The position numbers were made by a program, and so were the translations under genes. This document shows positions 26,432 through 34,568 of a stretch of DNA of 64,000 nt, piece after piece (the first letter of the stretch is position 1; every line of letters begins with the position of its first letter). The notes under the pieces are model-generated. The model saw only the letters and a list, made by a program, of their open reading frames with translations, was not told where the DNA came from and searched no databases. This stretch comes from Anaerofilum hominis (lineage in GTDB: Bacteria > Bacillota > Clostridia > Oscillospirales > Ruminococcaceae), in NCBI RefSeq assembly GCF_014287275.1, contig NZ_JACONZ010000001.1, positions 868,001 to 932,000 on the forward strand, written 5' to 3'.

Positions 26432-27481
26432 TCAGCCGTTCTGCTCCTCCATGCGGCGGCGCATATTTTCCAGCTCTTCCAGCTGACCCATATCCATCCA
26501 GCTGTTCTCGCTCACCGGGTAGACCCCGATCTTTTCGCCCGCATGGCGGTATTTTTCCATGATGTCGGGGAAGCCCACGGCCACCCCGTCCTCCAGCTCG
26601 TCGATGACCCGGGGCTCCACCACATAGACGCCGGTGTTGGTCAAAAAGTTCATCTCCGGCTTTTCGGTGACGTTTTTGATCTCGCCCCCGCTTCCCAGTT
26701 CGATCACCCCATAGGGAATGGTGATGTGCTTGAACGCGCAGACCACCGTGATCAGGTTGCCCTGCCGGCGGTGGAAATCATAGATATCCCCGAAATCCGC
26801 GTCGATGAGCACGTCGCAGTTGGTGAGAAAAAAGGTGCTGGTGACCCTGCCCTTGAGCAGCGCCAGCCCGCCGCCGGTGCCCAGCGGCTGGTCCTCGTCG
26901 GCATAGTGGACCGTATAGTCCTTTTCCAGATCATTGAAGTAGCTCTTGATCATGCTTTTTTTGTAGTTGACCACCAGCGTGAACTCATAGCAGCCGAAAT
27001 TTTTGAACCGGTTGATGATGTGCTCGGCGATGGGCAGCTCCCCCACCGGGATGAGGGGCTTGGGCAGGATCTTGGTGTAGGGGTACAGCCGGGTGCCCAG
27101 CCCCCCCGCCATGATCACCACCGGCAGATCCGCCTTTTTGTGGGTGTCCACGTCCAGGTCGCCCTCAAAGATCACGTCGTTGATGACCCCGCGCCGGTCC
27201 AGCACCGGCAGCGCGTCGATGGAGTATTGCAGCAGCAGCCTGCGGGCGCTGCCCCGCTCCTCCACCGTGACCGATTTGGGGCGGTAGTTCGCCATCTCCC
27301 GCACCGGGCCGGTCAGGGCGCCGCCCCGCAGGATATAGCGGCGCACGTCGCTGTCGGTCACCACCGCTTTCAGCCTGCCCTCCGGCGCCACAAACAGGAT
27401 GCGGTGGCCGGTCTCGTCCAGCCGCCGCATGGCTTCCAGCACGGTGCGGTCCTCTTCGATCAGCAGTTCGTCCAATTTCAT
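26432..27481 (-). CDS. CBS-domain sugar-phosphate nucleotidyltransferase (PtmE-like)
   Basis: A 349-residue fusion of two N-terminal CBS motifs (about 1-120) with a nucleotidyltransferase domain (about 125-349). The latter begins VIMAGGLGTRLYPYTKILPK, the NTP-binding loop, with later GGGLALLKG. The same architecture occurs in Campylobacter PtmE, which makes GDP-glucosamine at the start of the legionaminic acid route. This operon therefore probably uses GDP- rather than UDP-linked intermediates. The CBS pair may sense adenine nucleotides. It sits between the aminotransferase and neuB genes. Confidence 0.85.
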   Translation of the reverse strand: MKLDELLIEEDRTVLEAMRRLDETGHRILFVAPEGRLKAVVTDSDVRRYILRGGALTGPVREMANYRPKSVTVEERGSARRLLLQYSIDALPVLDRRGVINDVIFEGDLDVDTHKKADLPVVIMAGGLGTRLYPYTKILPKPLIPVGELPIAEHIINRFKNFGCYEFTLVVNYKKSMIKSYFNDLEKDYTVHYADEDQPLGTGGGLALLKGRVTSTFFLTNCDVLIDADFGDIYDFHRRQGNLITVVCAFKHITIPYGVIELGSGGEIKNVTEKPEMNFLTNTGVYVVEPRVIDELEDGVAVGFPDIMEKYRHAGEKIGVYPVSENSWMDMGQLEELENMRRRMEEQNG

Positions 27482-27517
27482 CAGGGTCCACCCCCTTCTT
27501 TTCGTTTGTGCCGGGGC

Positions 27518-28678
27518 CTACAGCGCCAGCAGCACATCCACCACCCGCTGCGCGTCCTCCGCGGTGAGGTTGGTGCTGCAGGGCAGGTTGACGATCTTTG
27601 CGCGGTAGTCCTCCGCTTTCTCCAGGCCGTAGGCCTCGCACTGGAGATAGGGCTTCTGCTCGTTGATCAGCGCCCAGACCGGCCGGGTCTGGATCTTCTG
27701 CTCCGCCAGGGCGGCAATGACCTGATCCCGCTGATGGCGCGGGTCCTCCAGATACAGGCTGTAGAACCAGCGGTTGGCCCGCACCCCGTCCCGGAAGCCC
27801 AGCACGCGGTAGCCGTTTTTGCCGTCCAGCCGGCTGGCGTAGAACTCGTGCATCTGGATCTTGTGGGCGATAAAATCCTCCAGCTGCTCCATCTGGGCCA
27901 GGCCCATGGCCGCCTGCACGTTGGTCAGGCGGTAGTTATATCCCACCTCGCCGTGGATGAACTGCAGCTGATCGTCCTTTGCCTGGGTGGAGAGATATTT
28001 GGCATGCTCGGCCCAGTCCGGGTGGTTGGAGACCACCATGCCGCCCGCGCCGGTGGTGATGATCTTGTTGCCGTTGAAGCTGTAGACCCCCGCGTCGCCC
28101 ATGGTGCCGGCCATCCGGCCCGCCAGCGGGCCCCCGGTGTAGCGGGTGCCCAGCGCCTCGGTGGCGTCCTCGATGAGCACCAGATTATATTTTTTCGCCA
28201 GCGCCAGAAAAGCCGGCATGTCGGCCATATTGCCGAACACGTGGACCACCACGATGGCCCGCACCCGCGCGCCGGTGCGCCGGTTGTAGCAGCAGCCGCC
28301 GCGCATCTCGCAGTTTTCACTGAGGAAGCGCTCGGCCAGGACAGGGTCCATGCACAGCGAATCGTCGCAGCCGATGAACACCGGCTCGGCCCCGACATAG
28401 CGGATGGGGTTCACCGCCGCGATAAAGGTGAGCGCCGGGGCCAGCACTTCGTCCCCGCGGCCCGCGCCCGCCACCAGGTTTGCCAGGTGCAGGCCGGAGG
28501 AACCGCTGTTGCAGGCAACTGCGGCGGGCATGCCGGCATATCCGGCCACCTTCTGCTCAAACTCGCCCACCAGACTGCCGCCGGTGGAGACCCACTCGCT
28601 GACGACCGCGCCGTTGACGTATTCCTTTTCATTGCCCGAAAAATTGGGGACGGACAGGGGTATGAATTTCATTTCCAT
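27518..28678 (-). CDS. legC: PLP-dependent sugar aminotransferase (LegC family)
   Basis: A 386-residue DegT/DnrJ/EryC1/StrS-family aminotransferase that installs the C4 amino group on the keto sugar made by LegB. The start ATG at 28678 has GGAGGG eight bases upstream and overlaps the stop of the upstream gene by ten bases. The PLP lysine is Lys205 in SFNGNKIITTGAGGM; the upstream IEDATEALG supplies the aspartate. The N-terminal PLSVPNFSGNE and the STGGSLVGEFE segment are characteristic of LegC-type members. The operon context supports the nonulosonate role. Confidence 0.9.
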   Translation of the reverse strand: MEMKFIPLSVPNFSGNEKEYVNGAVVSEWVSTGGSLVGEFEQKVAGYAGMPAAVACNSGSSGLHLANLVAGAGRGDEVLAPALTFIAAVNPIRYVGAEPVFIGCDDSLCMDPVLAERFLSENCEMRGGCCYNRRTGARVRAIVVVHVFGNMADMPAFLALAKKYNLVLIEDATEALGTRYTGGPLAGRMAGTMGDAGVYSFNGNKIITTGAGGMVVSNHPDWAEHAKYLSTQAKDDQLQFIHGEVGYNYRLTNVQAAMGLAQMEQLEDFIAHKIQMHEFYASRLDGKNGYRVLGFRDGVRANRWFYSLYLEDPRHQRDQVIAALAEQKIQTRPVWALINEQKPYLQCEAYGLEKAEDYRAKIVNLPCSTNLTAEDAQRVVDVLLAL

Positions 28679-29349
28679 CGTTCTTTCCCTCCAGAAAGGC
28701 GGCCGCCCTTTTTCAGGGCAAAAAAGGCCTCGGCCGCGCATTGGATCGCGCTGGCGGCAAGCGCCGGGGCGACCAGTTGGCAGAGCAGCCAGAGCCGGGA
28801 GGGCGCAAAGTACGACCCAAAGCTCCGCTGCGGGTTCAGGGTGATGCCCGTTATCTCCATCTCGATGCCGGCATAGATGCCGGGGTCGAGCCGCAGGCCA
28901 TAAATTTTGCCGCGCGGCAGCGCAAAGGTATAGCTGCCGTCCGCTTCCACACGCGCCCAGACCCGGTAGTTGGCGTCAAAGTCCTCCATGCCGGGCCGCG
29001 GCTTGTAAAAGATGCAGAACTCGCCCGGGTCTTTTTTGCGGAAAAGCGCTTCAACGCGCACCCCGCGCACATAGACGGGCGGGTCGCGCAGCACCATGCG
29101 CGGGTCGGCGGAGGTGGTCACCAGCGCGCCGCCGGGGCTCTGCTCCAGATCGGTCCACTCAAAATCAGCGGCGCTGATCTCGGTCTCCGTCACATTGCCC
29201 AGCGCCCGCTGCACCCGGTCCTCGGCAAAGCTGTAGAGCGAGACCAGCAGGCTGACGGCAAAGAAAGCGGCATAGCAGAGGGCCACCAGCTGTTTGTCCC
29301 TGCGCGGCAGGCGGACCAGGGCGCAGCCCAGTTTTTTGATCCGGTTCAC
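28669..29349 (-). CDS. Unknown two-helix membrane protein in the nonulosonate operon
   Basis: 226 residues, family not recognised. Basic N-terminus, a membrane helix at about 20-42, an extracytoplasmic region of about 140 residues rich in beta-type sequence (PPVYVRGVRVEALFRKK, SYTFALPRGKIYGLRLDPG), then a second helix at about 184-208 and a basic tail. The ectodomain could be a jelly-roll-like carbohydrate-binding fold, but that is a guess. Its start overlaps the GT-C gene stop by four bases and its end overlaps legC by ten, so it is translationally coupled on both sides. An accessory to the GT-C protein is the simplest idea. Confidence 0.75.
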   Translation of the reverse strand: MNRIKKLGCALVRLPRRDKQLVALCYAAFFAVSLLVSLYSFAEDRVQRALGNVTETEISAADFEWTDLEQSPGGALVTTSADPRMVLRDPPVYVRGVRVEALFRKKDPGEFCIFYKPRPGMEDFDANYRVWARVEADGSYTFALPRGKIYGLRLDPGIYAGIEMEITGITLNPQRSFGSYFAPSRLWLLCQLVAPALAASAIQCAAEAFFALKKGGRLSGGKERWK

Positions 29350-31550
29350 CGGGCGCTCACCTCCTCCGGGATGGGCGCAAAGCGCATGCCCTGCCCCTCC
29401 CCCTGGATGCGGTAGAGGCCGCCGCTCTGGGCGCCGCCCTCAAACAGGGCTCCATACGCCTGCTGAAAACTCTCGTCCACCTGCTCCAGATACACTGCGG
29501 TGCAGCCGCTGGCCTGCAGATATTCACACCAGACCTCCGGCGTCAGGGTCACGTCTGCGGCGAGAAACCGCTGCGCCTGCTCGCGGGTGAAAAAGCGCGG
29601 GATCGAGACCGTGTTCAGCCGGCTCTCCGGCGAGATCCCCGCACCGCCCAGGCTGTAATCCAACAGCACTTCGGGGTAAAAATCGTAATAACTCATAAAC
29701 CAGCGCCTGCCGTCGTCCCCCTGGCAGATATAAAAGACCCGCTCGTTTTCTCCCAGGCGCGCCTTGATCCCCTCCACCTGGGCGATCTGCTCGTTCCGGC
29801 CGGCAAAATAGCCGTCGGGATAGTCCACCACCGAAAGCTGCGGCTGCACCAGGGCAAACACCCGCGCGCAGCAGAGAAAGGAAAGGGCGGCCAGCAGCAG
29901 CGGCACAAAGGAGACCGCGCGCAGCGGCGCGGCGGAAAGGGCCAGCAGCAAAGCCGTCAGCCCCAGGCCCGCGGCCAGCAGCAGCGGCTGCAGCCGGTAA
30001 GAGGCCCCGTCCTGTGCGGCCCAGACCCCGCGCAGCGGCAGCAGCACGGCCGCCATCAGCGCATAGGGCAGCGCGAAGAGCGCGCCCTGCCACGCCAGCG
30101 CGCGGCCGCCCGCCCGCTCGGCGCGCCCGTCCGCCAGGCTCCTGCCCAGCAGCACCAGGGCGGCCAGCAGCCAGCCGATGTAATAGGGGTAGATATAGCG
30201 GTTATAGTTGCTCAGGCCCAGGGCCTCCTGCCCCTTGAAGATATAGGCGTAGGTGAAAATATTGAAAATATAAAACGCCGCGAAGCCCAGCATGGAAAGC
30301 GCTGCAAACCAGGCCGTGCGCGCTTTCTGCGCCCGGCTGCCGCAGAGGTAGGCCAGCGCCAGCAGCGCCAGGATCACCAGCACCACCGCAAAGCCGCTGC
30401 CCAGCATGGTCAGTTTGGTGGTAAAGAACGCCTTGTACATGCCGTCTGCGATCTGTGCAAATTTTTCACTTTTCTGCGGGCTGGCCAGCTCTGCGATGCC
30501 GGTGACCACCATCTGCACCATGCCCATTTCCTCGCTGCCGCCAAGGTCGAACCGGCTCACCCCCAGGGCCGCCTGCAGATGCAGGGCCCAGCCGAAAAAG
30601 GCCCCCAGCGGCAGCAGCACGGTCAGCGCGCACCAGCACAGCTTTGCCCACACGCCGCGCAGCTTTGCAAAAACGGCCCCGCCCTTTTCGACAAACAGCA
30701 GATCAAAGCAGATCAGCGCCGCCGCCACCATGCACAGGGCAAAGCCCATATCCTTGGCGATGCTCTCCGCCGTCACGGCCAGAGCCGCCGTCAGCAGCAC
30801 CGCGGGGGTCTTTTTTTCCGCGGCAAAATAAACCGCCAGCCCGGCGCCGAACAGCAGGCCCATGGGGATATCGGCGTAAGCGCTCATATAAATGGGCTGC
30901 ACATAGATGCCCCGGTGATAGACGGTGAGCAGATAGGGCAGCAGGGTCAGCACCACCGCCATCGGCACGGCCATGCGCCAGCCGCGCCGCCGGAACATGG
31001 ACAGCGCCGCGGCGAAGATGGCAAAAAACAGGATGTCATAGGCGGCGAACACCTTCCACGGCACAAAAGCCGTCCCGAGAAACTGGAACGCATGATCCAG
31101 CATCACCAGCCCGGGCACATAGGTGACCCCCACCATGCTGCCGGGCTCGAACGTGTACAGCCGCCCGGTGGACTTGACCACCTTGGGCGCGATGCCCCAA
31201 AAGGTGAATTCATCCCACTCCATAAAAATGGGGCGGCGCAGGGCGAACAGCCCGATCACCAACAGGCTGGCGATCAGAAAAAAGACCATGCCGGGGCCCA
31301 GCAGCTCTTTCCAGCGGATCTCCCTGCGCCGCAGCACAAGCGCCGCGGCAGCGGCCAGGGCCGCGGCGAACCACAGCAGGCCCGCCGGAAACAGCAGGTC
31401 CAAGCAGCCCGCAAGGCTGTACCAGAGCATGGTGGCGCAGAGCACGGCCAGAGGCGCCGCGCCCGAGGGCAGGCTGGTGCGCGCGCCCACAAAAAAGCTG
31501 AGCGCCGCCAGCGCAGCAAAGGTAAGGAACATCTCCATGAATGCCGTCAA
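29346..31550 (-). CDS. Large GT-C-like multipass membrane protein
   Basis: 734 residues with about 12-14 hydrophobic helices followed by a soluble C-terminal domain of about 170 residues. After the third or fourth helix lies FMEWDEFTFWGIAPKVV. This acidic Asp-Glu motif in the first large outer loop is the usual catalytic site of GT-C glycosyltransferases that use polyprenyl-phosphate sugars. The C-terminal domain (DYPDGYFAGRNEQIAQVEG onwards) resembles the extracytoplasmic tails of such enzymes. It is coupled by a four-base overlap to the next gene. A transferase or ligase acting on the surface glycan outside the membrane is likely; donor and acceptor are unknown. Confidence 0.75.
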   Translation of the reverse strand: MTAFMEMFLTFAALAALSFFVGARTSLPSGAAPLAVLCATMLWYSLAGCLDLLFPAGLLWFAAALAAAAALVLRRREIRWKELLGPGMVFFLIASLLVIGLFALRRPIFMEWDEFTFWGIAPKVVKSTGRLYTFEPGSMVGVTYVPGLVMLDHAFQFLGTAFVPWKVFAAYDILFFAIFAAALSMFRRRGWRMAVPMAVVLTLLPYLLTVYHRGIYVQPIYMSAYADIPMGLLFGAGLAVYFAAEKKTPAVLLTAALAVTAESIAKDMGFALCMVAAALICFDLLFVEKGGAVFAKLRGVWAKLCWCALTVLLPLGAFFGWALHLQAALGVSRFDLGGSEEMGMVQMVVTGIAELASPQKSEKFAQIADGMYKAFFTTKLTMLGSGFAVVLVILALLALAYLCGSRAQKARTAWFAALSMLGFAAFYIFNIFTYAYIFKGQEALGLSNYNRYIYPYYIGWLLAALVLLGRSLADGRAERAGGRALAWQGALFALPYALMAAVLLPLRGVWAAQDGASYRLQPLLLAAGLGLTALLLALSAAPLRAVSFVPLLLAALSFLCCARVFALVQPQLSVVDYPDGYFAGRNEQIAQVEGIKARLGENERVFYICQGDDGRRWFMSYYDFYPEVLLDYSLGGAGISPESRLNTVSIPRFFTREQAQRFLAADVTLTPEVWCEYLQASGCTAVYLEQVDESFQQAYGALFEGGAQSGGLYRIQGEGQGMRFAPIPEEVSAR

Positions 31551-31625
31551 ATCAGGTTATCCTCCCGCAGGTCAGGATCTCCGGCCGCAGCGCGGGCCGC
31601 GGCGCGGGAAAGGGCGCGGCCCCTC

Positions 31626-33224
31626 TCAGGGGCCGATGTAGTAGGACTGGAACAGCAGCAGGGCCGAGACCAGCGCAAAGCAGAACGCCAGATGCAGCAT
31701 CCGCCACGCGGGCGGGGTCTTCTGCGGCTCTCCCGGGCGCAGCTTGTCCAGCGCCATGCTGCGGCCCAGCAGCATGGCGGCCAGCACCAGCAGCGCAAAA
31801 AAAGCGCCCAGAAGATAGCGGCTCTGCACGCCGTTGATCTCGGGCAGCGAGACCGGCGTGCTGGTCAGATACATGCCCGTATAGGTGAACGCGTACAGCA
31901 GCGCCGCCGTGAGGGCGCAGGCCCAGCCGGTGCGCGGCTTTTCCCGCGCGCCCTCCAGCGCCGACATCCCGGCCGAAAAAAGCAGTACCAGCGGCGAAAA
32001 AACGCTGACAAAGGGCACGTTCATATCCATCCAGCCAAAGTTGCCCAGCATGGACAGGTTCGCCTTGTCGCGGTAGAGCGAATAGAGAAAGACAGCCAGA
32101 TAGCGGGGCGGGTTGGACAGGATGAACCGCAGCTGTTCGGCCGGGCGCACGCCGGTATCCGCATAGGGCAGCGCCCCGTAGGTGCTGGCAAAGCTGGTGT
32201 AGGCGGTGAGCAGCACATACACCAGCGCCGCCCCCGCCACACAGAACCCCGCCACCAGCCACCGGCTGCGCGCCGCGCCGTGCCGCCCTGCTTTCAGGCC
32301 CTCCGGCTGCGGGATCAGCGCCACCAGCGGCAGCAGGGCCGCCGGGGCGTATTTGGCAAAGACCATCAGCCCGAAGCTGACCGCCAGCACCGCCACCTGC
32401 GGCCGGGACAGGCGGTCGGAAAAGCACAGCCCGATAAAGACCCAGGTCAGCCCCAGCAGCAGGCCGTCGGCGCTGCAGGACCCCGCCGTAAACAGGGCGA
32501 TGGGGGAGATGGCAAGCGCGATGAGGATGGGCAAAAACCGCTTTGCCGCCCGAAAGGCGAAATAGCACAGCGCCGCGTACAGCAGCAGGTTGCCCGCGCG
32601 CGCGGCGTACATGCAGGCCAGCGCGTCGCCGCCGCACAGCCGCGCCAGCGCGATGGCCGGCGCCTGCGCCAGATAGGGCACCAGCTGCTGGATCAGGGTG
32701 GAGGCGTTGGGCGCAGCGGCCCCCTGCTGCAGATGGGCGCGGTAGCGCGCAAAGCCGTCGGCCATGGTGGCCTGCCCGGTGGCGATCAGCTGGTGGCTGT
32801 ACAGGCCGGGAAAATCCTGGATCAGCAGGTCTACGTCGTCCGGATAGTCCTCGTCCTGCTCAAACATAAAATTCCCGCTGCCGATGGAATAGGCGCGCAG
32901 AAAGTGCATATTTTCGTCCGGCGCCTGCAGGGGCGGGTTGGCGAACACGAAGCACAGCCCCGCCACCAGCACCAGCAGCGAGGCCTTGAGCGCCAGGTTC
33001 TGCCTGACAAAATGGGCGATCAGAAAGACCACTGCGTAGACCGCCGCGAAACCGCCGCAGACCACGGCGGTGGCCACCCAGGGCGAAAGGCCGTCAAAGC
33101 CATAGGCCACCCGCCAGTAATAAACCACGCCCACGCCGCACAGCAGCACGACGGGACAGCCCAGCGCCCAGCGCACCCCGGAGCGGCCCCACAGGCTTTT
33201 CAGTTTTTGCAGCGCACCGTCCAT
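31626..33224 (-). CDS. DUF2142-like membrane protein (putative GT-C glycosyltransferase)
   Basis: 532 residues with roughly 12 membrane helices. After the third helix is PPLQAPDENMHFLRAYSIGSG, the hallmark acidic-His loop of DUF2142 and related GT39-like proteins. A long outer loop with YPDDVDLLIQDFPGLYSHQL follows. These are predicted lipid-linked-sugar transferases of surface polysaccharides. It is second in the operon, 45 bp after legB. Together with the 734-residue protein it gives the operon two different GT-C enzymes; a third related protein sits alone at 3010. Confidence 0.8.
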   Translation of the reverse strand: MDGALQKLKSLWGRSGVRWALGCPVVLLCGVGVVYYWRVAYGFDGLSPWVATAVVCGGFAAVYAVVFLIAHFVRQNLALKASLLVLVAGLCFVFANPPLQAPDENMHFLRAYSIGSGNFMFEQDEDYPDDVDLLIQDFPGLYSHQLIATGQATMADGFARYRAHLQQGAAAPNASTLIQQLVPYLAQAPAIALARLCGGDALACMYAARAGNLLLYAALCYFAFRAAKRFLPILIALAISPIALFTAGSCSADGLLLGLTWVFIGLCFSDRLSRPQVAVLAVSFGLMVFAKYAPAALLPLVALIPQPEGLKAGRHGAARSRWLVAGFCVAGAALVYVLLTAYTSFASTYGALPYADTGVRPAEQLRFILSNPPRYLAVFLYSLYRDKANLSMLGNFGWMDMNVPFVSVFSPLVLLFSAGMSALEGAREKPRTGWACALTAALLYAFTYTGMYLTSTPVSLPEINGVQSRYLLGAFFALLVLAAMLLGRSMALDKLRPGEPQKTPPAWRMLHLAFCFALVSALLLFQSYYIGP

Positions 33225-33269
33225 CCCGCACTCCCCGCCCGCGCGCCCGCGGGGCGCGCGCCGTTTTTT

Positions 33270-34253
33270 CTACAGATTATAGGCGTCGATCTTGTAGCTG
33301 TCCAGATGCCTGCGCAGAAACTCGATGGTCTCCGCCAGCCCCTCTTCAAAGGTATACCGGGGCGCCCAGCCGGTCATCTGGCGCAGCTTGGTGGCGTCCC
33401 CCAGCAGCCGTTCCACCTCGCTCTTGGCGGGGCGCAGCCGCTGTTCTTCACAGATCACCCTGGCCGCCGGATTGATCTGACGGATCAGCTCGTCCGCCAG
33501 CTCGCCGATGGAGATCTCCCGCCCGGTGGCGATATTGATCTCCTGGCCCACGGCCTCTTCGCAGTCAGCGATGGCCATAAAGCCCGCGGCGGTGTCCTTG
33601 ACGTAGTTGAAGTCCCGCGTGGCGGCGAGGTTGCCCAGGCGGATCTCGGTGCGCCCGGCCAGCAGCTGGGTGATGATGGTCGGGATCACCGCCCGGGCCG
33701 ACTGGCGCGGCCCGTAGGCGTTGAACGGGGGCACGATGGATACCGGCAGGTCAAAGCTGCGGTAAAAGCTTTCGGCCAGCCGGTCCGCGCCGATCTTGGT
33801 CGCGGAATAGGGGCTCTGGCCCTGGTAGGGGTGATGCTCGTCGATGGGCACGTACTGCGCGGTGCCGTACACCTCGCTGGTGGAGGTGATCATCAGCCGC
33901 CGGGTGCCCAGGTCCCGGGCCGCCTGCAGCACGTTGAGGGTCCCCTTGATATTGGTGTCCACATAGCTGTCCGGCGAATGGTAGCTGAACGGGATGGCGA
34001 TGAGGGCGGCCAGGTGATAGACGCGCTCCTGCCCGGCCATGGCGGTGCGCACCCCGTTGGGGTCGCGGATATCGCCCATAAAAACCTCGATCTCGGCGCG
34101 GATCTCTGGCGGCAGGGTGTCGATCCACCCGCAGGAATTGAAAGAGTTATAGTAACAGAACGCCTTCACCCTTTCGCCGCTCCGGACGAGCTCCTCGGTG
34201 AGATGGCTGCCGATAAATCCGTCGGCGCCGGTGACCATGACAGTGTGAGACAT
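33270..34253 (-). CDS. legB: NAD-dependent nucleotide-sugar 4,6-dehydratase (LegB family)
   Basis: A 327-residue extended SDR that makes the 4-keto-6-deoxy sugar at the start of the legionaminic route. Rossmann motif TGADGFIGSHL at 8-18, the Ser/Thr region STSEVYG at 124-130 and catalytic Tyr149 and Lys153 in PYSATKIGADR. The NSFNSCGWID segment after the first strand is characteristic of LegB-type proteins. It is the first gene of the operon, with a promoter about 80 bp upstream. It diverges from the MBOAT operon. Confidence 0.92.
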   Translation of the reverse strand: MSHTVMVTGADGFIGSHLTEELVRSGERVKAFCYYNSFNSCGWIDTLPPEIRAEIEVFMGDIRDPNGVRTAMAGQERVYHLAALIAIPFSYHSPDSYVDTNIKGTLNVLQAARDLGTRRLMITSTSEVYGTAQYVPIDEHHPYQGQSPYSATKIGADRLAESFYRSFDLPVSIVPPFNAYGPRQSARAVIPTIITQLLAGRTEIRLGNLAATRDFNYVKDTAAGFMAIADCEEAVGQEINIATGREISIGELADELIRQINPAARVICEEQRLRPAKSEVERLLGDATKLRQMTGWAPRYTFEEGLAETIEFLRRHLDSYKIDAYNL

Positions 34254-34336
34254 AGCGCGATCCCTCTCTTACCGCCCGGGGGCGGGCGTTTATTTTTCAT
34301 TTTCTGCCAAAATGCTCAGGGCAACAAATATAGTTA

Positions 34337-34365
34337 AGTATACTATAAAACGGCCCCAATATCAA
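34337..34365 (-). promoter_or_regulatory. Promoter of the nonulosonate operon
   Basis: On the minus strand, TTGATA (34360-34365), 17 bases and TATACT (34337-34342). Confidence 0.65.
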
Positions 34366-34397
34366 TAAAAAGCCGGGCGGGCGGACGCCCCGGCCGC

Positions 34398-34426
34398 TTT
34401 ACAAGGCGGGGCGCTTCCTTTATAAT
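34398..34426 (+). promoter_or_regulatory. Promoter of the MBOAT operon
   Basis: TTTACA (34398-34403), 17 bases and TATAAT (34421-34426). It lies back to back with the legB promoter, about 30 bp away, so one regulator could govern both operons. Confidence 0.65.
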
Positions 34427-34568
34427 AGAACGTACTTCAGCGGCATTTTGCTGCATTTTTCGCAGATTTCGTCTCTCCTCCGGGCAGGGGGAGGGATGGT
34501 CTGCTTTGTTTTTGCCCAAAATCACAGTGTCCCGGCGGCCCGGCCGCCGCCCTGAAAGGAGCGTTTCC

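Noticed and set aside
30579-34337. A 1252-codon open frame on the plus strand
   Set aside because: It runs antisense to the GT-C, DUF2142 and legB genes and is a Gln/His/Arg/Gly low-complexity string. High GC with codon-position bias creates such shadows.
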